From Heterostelium album PN500 (taxonomy: Eukaryota; Evosea; Eumycetozoa; Acytosteliales; Acytosteliaceae): a stretch of 64,000 nt of DNA. Shown here piece after piece: positions 45,282-55,667 of this stretch. Each line of letters starts with the position of its first letter. Positions within the stretch are counted from its first letter, which is position 1. The DNA is taken from NCBI RefSeq assembly GCF_000004825.1, contig NW_008805072.1, forward strand, positions 186,001 through 250,000. Direction: 5' to 3'. The position numbers were made by a program, and so were the translations under genes. A model generated the notes under the pieces. It had not been told where the DNA came from and did no database searches. It saw only the letters and a list, made by a program, of their open reading frames with translations.

Positions 45282-48083
45282 TTATTTAAAAGATCTTACA
45301 TAGTTTCTCGATGGAATAGTGTCGGTTAAAAGTAGAGCAGTGATATATTCGCCTAAAATTTGATAGATCGGAGAATTTAAAGAGGAGTGGCATAAATTGT
45401 TTCTTGAATAATATCCTGGATAATATTCTTTGATAAATTGAAGTGATTCATGAGAATTTGTGAGTATATATGCTTCAAATATATATTCACTAAATGTAGG
45501 TCCAATACTGAGAAATTTTAGATCTGAAGGTAATTTACTTTTCATAAAGTCATTAACGGCACCTATAATGAGTGATTCAATTGGTTTTAGAATTTGAGCT
45601 TCATTTTCTGATTCATACACCTGTAGAACTCCTCTCTTAATTCTATGATTATATCTCTTCATTGTTAATGATTCCAGTGATTCAGGTAATACACCGACTG
45701 TTAGAATTTGATTGAATGAATATCCAAACTCCAATGATTTCAGTGATTTAGGTAACACACCGACTGATAATATTTGATTGAAATCATCTCCAAACACCAA
45801 TGATTTCAGTGATTCAGGTAACACACCAACTGATAATATTTGATTGAAATCATTTCCAAACACCAATGATTTCAGTGATTCAGGTAACACACCAACTGAT
45901 AATATTTGATTGAATGGATATCCAAACTTCAATGATTTCAGTGATTTAGGCAACACACCAACTGATAATATTTGATTGAATTTAAATCCAAACACCAATG
46001 ATTCAAGTGATTCAGGTAACACACCAACTGATAATATTTGATTGAATCTATCACCAAACACCAATGATTTCAGTGATTCAGGTAACACACCAACTGATAA
46101 TATTTGATTGAATGAATATCCTAATGATAATGTTAATAGTGATTTAGGTAACACACCGACTGATAATATTTGATTGAATTCACCTCCAAACACCAATGAT
46201 TGCAGTGATTCAGGTAAAACACCAACTGATAATATTTGATTGAATGCAGATTCAAACCTCAATGATTTCAGTGATTCAGGTAACACACCGACTGGTAATA
46301 TTTGATTGAATGAACATCCAAGCTTCAATGTTAATAGTGATTTAGGTAACACACCGACTGATAATATTTGATTGAATTTATATCCAAACACCAATGATTT
46401 CAGTGATTCAGGTAAGACACCGATTGATAATATTTGATTGAATTCATTTCCAAAATTGATCTCAGTGACATTGACGGAGGTATTATGAAATGGAGTATTT
46501 AAATTGAATGTAATTGAACAGTTATTGGTGATGGTTTCAATATATTGGTTTAATAATTGATTCAATGATTCTCTATTCTTTGGACTCCGATCCAACAATC
46601 GATGAATAAATTCAATCAATTGTTTTGAATATCTGCATTCTGAAATCTTAATTTCACCATTAGATTGGAATAGTTGATGATTATTTCGATCATCTGGATG
46701 ACTGATCAATTTAAATATTCAAAAATAACGAGTTAATATCAATTGATTAAATATTTTAAAAATGAATATCGAGTATTTACCAACATAATAATTTGAGTAT
46801 TGTTGATCCAATTGAAAAAATGTCACATGATTGTGCGTATTGTCGTTTCATTGCCTCCTAATTATATTATTGTTTGACTTAGCTATTATCTATGTTGATG
46901 AGTAAATTAGCTAGAAGATAGAATTTACTTACTGGTGAAATATATCCAATTGTTCCACGAGTTGCATTTATAAGTGTATTTGAGTTCATATCAACAATGG
47001 TTGGTTCTGATAATTCATGATCGATACATTTCGAATTAAAATCACTTGTTTCTTGAAGATATTCTTTTGTATCTTGATATTCAATGATTGTTGATTTATC
47101 AATGAATTTACAACATCCAAAATCACCAAGAATCAAAGTACTATAAAATTTATCAATGAATATATTTGATGGCTTGATATCACAATGAACAATTCCATGT
47201 TTATCAAGATCCAAAAGAATATTGAAAAGATCTGAAATATATTTAATGATATCTGATTCTTTAAAGATTCTATTTTATTTAATATCAAAGTGGTTAGTTG
47301 TAATATATTTATCAAACTTAATTTTATATATTATACATACAAATTTAGATCTATTAAATGTTTATACATTTGAGCAAGATCACCACCATCACAATATTCA
47401 GTGATGATATGAAAGATTTGATTGTCTTTATCATGATGATAGTCAACAAGTTGAACAAATCTTTGATTTCCTTTGAGTAATTTCATTGATTTGATTTCAT
47501 TCACAACTCTTTCATAAGATTTTTGATTATCTTTATAGTTTATCTTTTTATAAACATACTTTTGAATTGATTTGTTAGTTTTAAAAATTATCTTTTGATT
47601 TATAATTACTTTGAAAAATGAACTTACCAATCTTTGATCAGTGCCACCCACTAAAAATACTTCATTGATATCATTACTGTTTGTAAATCTTGATATTAAA
47701 TGATATCGTTTGTTATTAATATATAGTTGTTTGAAATAGTAAAGATTGTTTTCGAATAGACCGCTATTCAAACATTTCAGAGTAATGGTGATAGTGTATG
47801 ATTGCGATTTGTTTAGTATCTCTGTATATATAGATATCGGTAGAGTTCTTATTATAATTATTTGATATTGGGTATCGACAGTATCTGGTATTACAATTTC
47901 ATTTTCATTGTCATACCCATTAACACATCTAACTAATATGATATTTTTGTGTTGTTCATTATCTTTATTTTTCAAATGATTATAAATTAAAACTGTAAAA
48001 CTATCACAGGTATAATTCAAGATAGTTATTTCATTTCTTCCGTTGATTAATTTATTAGTTTTCTTGACTAAATCTGTATTCAT
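45282..48083 (-). CDS. Protein kinase with 12 FNIP repeats
   Basis: Model: complement(join(45282..46701, 46781..46857, 46933..47269, 47341..48083)), 858 residues; all phases fit. After an N-terminal domain of about 150 residues comes a protein kinase domain: YKKINYKDNQ (possible ATP-anchoring Lys), RFVQLVDYH and HIITEYCDGGDL (hinge), GIVHCDIKPSNIFI (catalytic loop), LGDFGCCKFI (DFG), GTIGYISPEAM (SPE in place of APE, formed across an intron) and CDIFSIGSTILKLL. The catalytic loop has HCD instead of HRD. Residues about 473-736 are twelve 22-residue FNIP repeats, typical of dictyostelid expansions, thought to form a solenoid for protein binding. The C-terminal 120 residues are not recognised. 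A divergent but probably active kinase. Confidence 0.87.
45651..46442 (-). repeat. Tandem array of 12 FNIP repeats (66 bp each)
   Basis: In-frame repeats with consensus FNQILSVGVLPESLKSLVFG plus two variable residues. Units are highly similar at the DNA level, with alternating K/E after LP, which points to recent unit duplication or conversion. Confidence 0.93.
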
Positions 48084-48602
48084 TTCAAAAATAAGTATAT
48101 AAATACAAATTAAAATTTGCTACGCTTTAAAAAAAATAGATAAAATGAAAATGGGATCTCAATTGATAAAAAACAGTTGTTTTGTGATTAAATTAATTTG
48201 AATGAACCCCACGATTTGTTACACATTTAAAATGCTTTTCTTCTTATGATTTTTTTTTTTGTTACACTGCTATTCTAATATTAATTATTTTCGTGAAAGA
48301 AAATAGATAGAGGTACTAAGTACATGATTTATTAAAATTATTTTGAACAGAATCTTAATATGGTAGTATTCGTACTCGCATCGCGTATCCAAATGATTCT
48401 GATCGATGATTGTTCATAGTTTTGGAGCAAACAATGCATCTCGTCAAACTGATGATGCTATCATTCTGGAATAGATCTTTGATTGGTGGCATTGTCGTCC
48501 TTTAACTCTGGAACTAGTTACAACAACATTATCACGAGGAACGACATGTTGTTACATCGATCGAATTCGAATCACTCCAATGAGACTTGTTTCTTTGATG
48601 GT
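48084..48602. other. Intergenic, with coding-like relic near 48360-48460
   Basis: The minus strand around 48360-48460 reads MHCLLQNYEQSSIRIIWI without an intact gene around it. No other feature. Confidence 0.3.
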
Positions 48603-48803
48603 CTACCAGGTCTTTTGGTGTCGATTGTTCTTCTGTGTTAAAATATTAATATTTTTACGAACAGTTGAAGCTATTCTATAGTTGTCGATATTTCTTTCGA
48701 TAGACGTTTCACATTCAGCTATAATGTAGTCTACAAGATCTCTAACTTCTAGATGTGTTTGTAGCAAGAGTGAGCAGTTTCTTTGATCTTGCAGAGAGAT
48801 TCT
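48603..48803 (-). pseudogene. Possible relic exon of an unknown gene
   Basis: An open minus-strand stretch of about 66 codons with balanced composition: LLLQTHLEVRDLVDYIIAE and TSIERNIDNYRIASTVRKN, then a stop. In another frame the end reads KRPGRPSKKQ, an AT-hook-like motif. No start, splice partners or family recognised. Confidence 0.3.
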
Positions 48804-49886
48804 TAAAATAGAAATTGAATCTTGGTTAGATTTCTAATAAAGTGTATCATACAAATAGACATGGGAATGTTTATATCTATTGCTTTCTTTGACAAGCTTT
48901 CTTGTTTATATGTTTCAACTCTTGTTATTCTTTAACTTCAAGGCAGAGGTCGTAACTGCAGATAGAATCTAAAAAAACATTTGTACCAACTCTGGTGTAG
49001 TTTATTCGTGTAACTTCTACTATTAAATTTATAAATAAAAATTAAAAAGTAAAAAAAATAAAATCAAATTAAAAAATTAATATAAAATTAATAGTCCAAA
49101 ACATACAACCAATATATGTACATATCTATATTAATTTGAAGTTGGTTTGTGATATGGAATGAGAGTTTATAATAACCTCTAGTTGGTTTATATATATAAT
49201 AGTACGAGATAAGATGTTGGTTTGTGTGATGCTGTATGTTGTTTCATTTATTAAAAATTACTTTCACCAGCTGAAAAGTAAGCTCATAAAAAAAAAATGT
49301 ATATTTGAATAGAAATATATATATCACACCCTATTCCTCACACACATTTTTAGATAAAATAAGATAAATGAAGTAGAAACAATCATCAGTAATTAAAGTA
49401 GTTTGATGAAGGTGATAACACACCAACCACCCATATATATGAAGCCAATAAAGCTGCAATCAATAAAAACAGACTGTGATGCTGATGAATGATACTAGTT
49501 TATTTGTTGTGAATATAAACAGAAGCAACCAGCAACCTGATCAGTATGTATCACACACTCGTACCCAAACTGATATGATAGTTAGAAATGAATGTATGAA
49601 GATATAGGGGGATCACTTGTGTTATCATTTGAACAATAAATGATTTGTAAAGTTTTAAACTTTGATGTTCAAAAATAAATTTAAAGTGTCAAAAAAAGAT
49701 CGAGATATTTTTAAATATAAAAAAAAAACAATGGGAAAAGTGTCAAATATAACCTTTAACAGTTATATGAAAATGACCATCTTTTTCTTGGAAATATACT
49801 GTGGTATCAAGTTCAATACTAAGTCTTATCAATTCATTCTTTAAAAGTGACATTGTTTAGAATATTTATATATAAATAAAAGGAAA
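48804..49886. other. Intergenic, no feature
   Basis: AT-rich with ATA runs; a 60-codon frame at 49662-49844 looks like chance. Promoter of the next gene presumably lies here. Confidence 0.5.
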
Positions 49887-50546
49887 ATGACATCTTTATT
49901 CCCATCAGGACTTCACACATATAATGGTAGCTGTCACTGTGGTGCTATCAAGTTTACAGTTCAATTAGACTTACCAACCCAACCAACAACTAAATGCAAT
50001 TGTATGTATTTAATAAAAGATTGATATCTTTACAACTAACAACCATCTTTGATCAACCTTCTCATTAATTGACAAACTTTTTTTTTTTATTATTTTAATC
50101 TATATAGGTTCTATTTGTCTAAAACAAAGACATTGGTGTGTAATCGTAGAGAACAAAGAGCACTTCAAACAAACAACAGATAGTACTTCAAATTCAGTTT
50201 ATACATTTGGTAGTCATGGTGTAAAACATAATTTCTGCAAGGTAACTTTTAATTTAATACTGCGTGAGTGTGTGTTAGGGGGTTGTTGAGATGAGAGTGA
50301 GAGAGTACATAGTAATTTATTCAAAAGATCGATTGCTAACTTAGCTACTTCATTACAAAAACAAAGACTTGTGGAATTTCTGTATTTGCTGATTGCAATA
50401 TTGAGGGAATGGGTGAATTCTTTGCCGTTTGTATTAATGTTATTGACGATCTAACACCAGAGCAGCTCGATGTCTTACAAGTCAATTACACGAACGGTAA
50501 AGATAATGATTGGTTCGCTCCACCAGCAATAACTAAATATTTGTAA
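49887..50546 (+). CDS. GFA/CENP-V-type zinc protein (glutathione-dependent formaldehyde-activating enzyme family)
   Basis: Model: join(49887..50001, 50108..50241, 50367..50546), 142 residues; GTATGT and GTAACT donors, ATATAG and CAAAG acceptors, phases fit. It is easily missed because each exon is short. Family signature: GSCHCGAIKF (residues 14-23), CNCSIC (37-42) and FCKTCG (81-86), the Cys pattern that binds two zinc ions in the GFA fold, then DLTPEQLDVL near 118. Family members bind glutathione; the prototype speeds S-hydroxymethylglutathione formation in formaldehyde detoxification, though many have unproven activity. The length (about 140) is typical. ATG context AAAATG. Confidence 0.88.
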
Positions 50547-50668
50547 AATAAAATTATTTTGATTATTGTACTTAAGAGGATATAATAGAGAGGGAAATCA
50601 AGATATTTTATTGTTAACAATTTCCAAAAAATTAAAAATTACAAATAGGAAAATCTCCCCATCAGCAA

Positions 50669-50749
50669 GCAAGCTTAGGAAAGTGGTTAAATCCGCTAGA
50701 CTCAAGTTCTAGTCCGCAAGGTTCGGGAGTTCGAATCTCCCAGCTTGCA
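50669..50749 (+). tRNA. tRNA-Leu (anticodon CAA)
   Basis: A cloverleaf folds by eye: acceptor GCAAGCT / AGCTTGC, anticodon arm CTAGA-CTCAAGT-TCTAG with CAA at the centre, a long class II variable arm, and T arm GGGAG-TTCGAAT-CTCCC, discriminator A. 81 nt, no intron and no encoded CCA. An oligo-T run at about 50754 serves as a Pol III stop. It reads UUG codons. Confidence 0.93.
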
Positions 50750-51522
50750 CATCCTTTTTCTGAATACATGTCCGCATGCGAACAGGCATCTTTGAAACAG
50801 AGTAATTTTTTAAAGATAGGATATTCGAACTCCTTCTTTTTGTCATATAAAAAAGTAAGAGTTTCTATAACTTTAGTTATTATTGAATACAACAGTTCCC
50901 TAGATTCTCTTTTTAAGCTATTATTACTTAAAAAAATCATGTTTGAATCTCGGTGTTTGATATTTGTTTTAACAAGAAGATCTACAAAAATTTGTCTTGA
51001 TTCAATCTGTAGAATATTTAATTTTTAATCTTTTAAACAACAGTAGTTTTCTTAAACAAAAAAAAAAACACCCAGACTACATTCAATCCATACAGTTTGA
51101 TAAATCTTGTTGTAGTACTTTTATAAACAATATGATATTGGTACAGTGTTTAAACACTGTTAATATGATCCTCAGTCATACTTTAAAACAAATGCGATTA
51201 TTAATTTTTAATAAAAGGGAATGAATGTAAAATAATCTAATATATTTATTCAATAATTTTTTCTCTCTCTTCTTTAAATAATATTATTTATTTGCTAAAT
51301 TATGTGATTGATGTTTAATCAAGTTCTCATTTTCAGTTGATTATTCTTTTTTTGATTGTTTTTTATAAAATTTAAATATTATATTTTCTTAGAAACATTT
51401 AATTTTACATCATTATCAGTACATTAAAAAACAAAAAAAAAGTAAATGAGCAAAAACAAAAAATATCTAAAATTAATTCGTATTTAGATAATTGATATCA
51501 AACAACTATTCTTATTTTAAAA
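50750..51522. other. Intergenic downstream of the tRNA
   Basis: No gene recognised. Dictyostelid tRNA flanks are favoured targets of TRE retrotransposons, but I see no element here. Confidence 0.5.
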
Positions 51523-52410
51523 ATGAAAAGAAAACATCAGAATAGTATCAGCTCAGATGACAATGAAGCACTGCTCCAACTTTCAATGTCAATTGATGAT
51601 CGAAATGATCAAAAACAAACAATCGTGTTACCTTCAGGTGAATCAATAACGAAAGAACAACTTTTATCGAAATTAATCGATTTGCATCCAAATACTGATG
51701 CTTATTGCAAGTTGGCATTAATCTTAATAAATGACAATCGATCATCTATCATTCTTCTATCTGGTCAATCAATTACAATATAACAACTTATTAGAAAATA
51801 TAAAGTCAATAGATTGTGATCCAACCTATTTTTTAGCATACTATAAACTGGCAATGACTCTTCCAGGTGGTGAATCAATCACACTAAATAACGGACAATC
51901 AATGACTGAACAATAGAATGTAACCCAACCTATTCCAATTCATATCATAACCTTGCAGTGACTCTTTCAACCAGTGAACCAATCAAGATTTATGGAAAAT
52001 CAATGACTGAACAGCAACTATACTTAAAGTCATTAGAATTTGATCCCAACGATTTCAGTTCCTATTATAACCTTGCACTTTCACTATCGCGATATGAAAC
52101 AATCACACTCCAAAATGGTGTGAGTATGACAGAACTGCAACTTAAAATCAATCCAAACTTTTCAGATTCCTATTATAACCTTTCATTTTCACTATCTCTC
52201 TATGATACAATCACACCTCATAATGATGTGAGAATGACAAAACAACAACTATTATAGGAATCACTAAGACTAGATAATACACAAAAATCAGCATTCAAAC
52301 ACATTGGTTTAACTCTTTTGAAAAACAAAACAAACCATTACACATCCAAATGGTGAACAAATGACAAGAAGACAACTACTTCGAAAAAGAAAAGACCTAA
52401 AAACATAATG
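51523..52410 (+). pseudogene. Broken TPR-like repeat gene
   Basis: Opens with MKRKHQNSISSDDNEALLQL, followed by about six repeats of some 38 residues that combine a helix pair (DPNDFSSYYNLALSL) with a short turn (GESITLNNGQSMTEQQL), resembling tetratricopeptide units. The gene is broken: an in-frame stop at about 51781, frame changes near 51780-51800 and 51915-51950, another stop at 52255, and a degenerate end (to about 52410). Repeats remain easy to align, so decay is recent. The family is common in some dictyostelids from memory, but its function is unknown to me. Confidence 0.7.
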
Positions 52411-52750
52411 CTAGAATGCAAAAAAAGCTGTGCAAAAAAAAAAACCCAAAGAAAAACTTTAAAGTTTAAATTAAAACAATTTATTTGAATAAAGAATGTT
52501 TGTTGGTAAAAAAGAAAAGATTATTTTTTAATAGAGTTGTTCTTCTACAGTCTTCGACAACCCTAAAGAATCAGAGCACAGCACTGTATTTATTGAATCC
52601 TTCTATAACAATATTTTCATAACCAGTTAATAAATAATTAAAGTATTAATAATCTTTTGTGATATAATTATTCTATTGAAAATTCTTTTGGAAGATTGGT
52701 ATTGAGGTTTAATGTACCGTTTCTCAAAAGAATAACTCTGTTTTATTTAG

Positions 52751-52810
52751 TTACCACCTAAATTTTTATTTTAATAAAAAATCTCGAATTTTTAAAAATT
52801 TAGGTGGTAA
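52751..52810. repeat. Perfect 17-bp inverted repeat (hairpin, 26-nt loop)
   Basis: ttaccacctaaattttt (52751-52767) is exactly complementary to 52794-52810. It lies about 210 bp before the beta-helix gene. Could be a tiny inverted-repeat element, an RNA stem or a boundary signal. Confidence 0.75.
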
Positions 52811-53019
52811 AAAAATGAAAAAATATAAGATTTTTTTGATGGTATTGAAAAACAATCTTGAAAAACGAAAAAATCATCCAAGCTCGATATCCTGAAAAAT
52901 ATTATTTTTTATTTAATATTGATTTAATTATTTTTATTTTTTTTTGATAATCTTTAAATAAATATAGAGATCTTTTTGTTTAGTGGTCAAATCAATCAAA
53001 TCTTTTATTTATTATAAAA

Positions 53020-54555
53020 ATGAAATCTATAGTTATATTATCAACCATATTATTTGGATTTTTTGTATCCATTCAATCACAAACTGTATATAATTTCTAT
53101 TTAAATCCCAATATAAATAATTATAATTCTTCCGAACCATGCGGCCAGAATTTAACTAATGCCTGTCCAGATATCGTTACTGCTCTCTTATCGTACGCTC
53201 TTGTGGAAACGAATGAAACTGCTGTCATTTTGAATCTAGGAAACTACACATACTCTGGAGTAAACAATACCAATCTATACACCTTCAACAGAAACATCAC
53301 TTTCACAGGAGACTCCATTAACAATCCAGCCTTTATCGAAATGAACAAAACCAGCAATTTCATTTGTATTACCGATTCTCTCGATCTCTACAATGCAGTC
53401 TATTCCAATGTAACCTTACAATATTTGAATTTCAAAGAAGGTCAATCAACATACGGAGGTGTGGTTTCGATCAACATGACTTTGCCAGCACCAGTCAGCT
53501 TGAATTTAATTGGAGTTACTGCCATCAGCAATTTGGCAGCATATGGAGGTGTAGTTGGTATAGTAGCTGCTTATACCACCGATACTGTTATTACTTTGAA
53601 AGATTCTACCTTTAAACTCAACTATGCTTCTTATGGAAGTGCTTTCTACTCGGTCTTTGATAGCTCGTTGGTCATTAGCAATTGTATCTTTGAATCGAAT
53701 AATGCCCAGTCTTATGGAACTATTTATACCATATACGCCAATGTATCAATGGATACAGTCAGCTTCATTACCAATACTGCCCAAGATAGTATTGTCTATA
53801 TCAAAAAGGCTCCTACACTTGTATATTTAAATGCAATTACATTTACTGGAAATTTCCACTATTCTAATCAATACGGTTTAATTTCCATCTATGATTCATC
53901 AGCAATCATTTATAATTCCAACTTCAAATCGAATCAACAAGGTAGTGCTATTCAAATCTCAACTTCACTTGGCTCCTTGGAGATCCATAATTCAACCTTT
54001 GACTCGAATGTAAATGCCAACAATGGAGGTGCTTTATTAATTAGTGGTGGAGCATCAGTGAGAATCTATGGCTCTGTATTTACAAATAATTTTGCTATCA
54101 ACAACGGTGGAGCTATTTACAACAGCGGTGGATACACCTTTATCATTCAAAATTGTAATTTTACTGGAAACTCGGTAACAAACAATACCAGTGGTGGTGC
54201 AGTCTACATATATTCATTGGGAGGTAATGCCAGTATTGAGAATTCAACCTTTAATTCCAATTCAAACTCTCCAATCTATTGTAGTGATAGTACGATCTAT
54301 ATGGATAATTTGAATACCACCTCTCAAGAAATCCTTACTTGTTCCCATCCATATGAATGTACACTCACTGGTAATTCCTCTATTGGGTTATGTCATGACA
54401 CTTCGAGTCATGAGGAACCTCATCACTCCTCTGGTAATTCAGATATTGGAAAATATGTTGGTATTGCTTTTGGTTGTGTAGGTGGTATAGTTTTGGTTGC
54501 AATTCTAATTATAGTTATTCGTAGAAGAAATAGAAATAGATACCAACAATTTTAA
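53020..54555 (+). CDS. Secreted/membrane beta-helix protein
   Basis: 511 residues in one exon. Residues 1-20 are a signal peptide (MKSIVILSTILFGFFVSIQS). Residues about 25-440 form a right-handed parallel beta-helix of the pectin-lyase-like type, seen as regularly spaced strands: SNCIFESNNAQSYGTIYT, HNSTFDSNVNANNGGALL, GSVFTNNFAINNGGAIYN and NCNFTGNSVTNN. Many sequons suggest glycosylation. A short Cys-bearing segment, a His/Ser linker, one membrane helix (YVGIAFGCVGGIVLVAILII) and a RRRNRNR stop-transfer end the protein. No catalytic residues evident. Similar proteins are abundant in dictyostelids, with adhesion or wall-interaction roles suspected. Confidence 0.85.
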   Translation: MKSIVILSTILFGFFVSIQSQTVYNFYLNPNINNYNSSEPCGQNLTNACPDIVTALLSYALVETNETAVILNLGNYTYSGVNNTNLYTFNRNITFTGDSINNPAFIEMNKTSNFICITDSLDLYNAVYSNVTLQYLNFKEGQSTYGGVVSINMTLPAPVSLNLIGVTAISNLAAYGGVVGIVAAYTTDTVITLKDSTFKLNYASYGSAFYSVFDSSLVISNCIFESNNAQSYGTIYTIYANVSMDTVSFITNTAQDSIVYIKKAPTLVYLNAITFTGNFHYSNQYGLISIYDSSAIIYNSNFKSNQQGSAIQISTSLGSLEIHNSTFDSNVNANNGGALLISGGASVRIYGSVFTNNFAINNGGAIYNSGGYTFIIQNCNFTGNSVTNNTSGGAVYIYSLGGNASIENSTFNSNSNSPIYCSDSTIYMDNLNTTSQEILTCSHPYECTLTGNSSIGLCHDTSSHEEPHHSSGNSDIGKYVGIAFGCVGGIVLVAILIIVIRRRNRNRYQQF

Positions 54556-55667
54556 GAAGATTTAATAAATTTTAAATAAAACATATATAATTATTTTTTA
54601 AAAGATTTTTTAGTTCTTAATATAATATAAAGAATCTATAATGATTTTAATAAAATTCATTTATTTTTTATAACCAAAAAAAAAAATTAAAAGCCAAGGT
54701 AAATTTAATAATGATTTTAAATAGGTATACAATTTCAACTTATTTCCATTTTGTGTATACTTAAACAAAATCTTTTATTGTCAGTATTAAATCAGATCTT
54801 CAAATCTATTTCATTCATCATTGATTACTCTATTTGGAAGTATCCTTGATTTCCTAATTGATGTCATCAAGATCAATTCAATTTAATCTTTGAAATGAGT
54901 GTTGTTTTGAAAAGTAACCAAACTTTTCTTTTGACTTGTCATTTGCAAAAGTTGGTTAACTATTCTTTCTCTACAAAAATAAAAATCAAAAGAAAAGTAT
55001 TGTTGTTTTGTGGAGTGCAAATAAAGAAAACCGTTTAAAAGCACCTCCTAAAAAAGAAATAAAATCATATGAAATCATCATTTGATTTTTTTCAATTAAA
55101 GAAAGGAGGGAGAAAACAAAACAAAGCTAAATTAAAAATCTAAAAAAAATCGATGGCGATTATTAAAGATGGTGGAAATAAAAAATCATTACAAATTAAG
55201 ATGTTTATGTTTTGTTGAGAAACGCTAAACACAAGTAACTATAACCTCATTTACCACCTACTTTATGCTCCTCAGCTTTTTCAAAGTGGGAAGCCTTCAA
55301 CTTTTCTTTTGAACATTCAAACTCTTTTGGGTTTCGTTTTTTCATTTTTTTTTACGAATTTTAAGAAATTTTTCATAAAAAAAAAATATATTTTAAAAAT
55401 CTTTAAAAGATTCATCTAATTCCCACCCATCAGTGACATGTCCAATACCAACTAAACGACGTAAAAAAGGGGGGTGATACGAGTTTGTTTTTTCATATAT
55501 TTTTATTTTATTTTTTTTTTTATTTTTGTAAACTACGAGTATTCACTGATCAAAGGAGGTGTGGTGAACAGAACCTACCAACTACTATAAAAGACGACCA
55601 ATTGGGACAGTATTTTTCATCATAAACAAATACTTCTAAATATATATATATATAAACAACAAATAAA
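54556..55667. other. Intergenic, no feature
   Basis: AT-rich with A/T homopolymers; the last 150 bp hold the promoter and leader of the peptidase gene (ATATATAT before the ATG). Confidence 0.55.

Noticed and set aside
45651-46442. Regular 66-bp repeats considered as a CRISPR-like array
   Set aside because: The repeats are in frame, translate to FNIP units and have no unique spacers; the genome is eukaryotic.
50750-51522. Possible tRNA-associated retrotransposon downstream of tRNA-Leu
   Set aside because: Dictyostelid TRE elements favour such sites, but no reverse transcriptase, gag or repeat ends are present.
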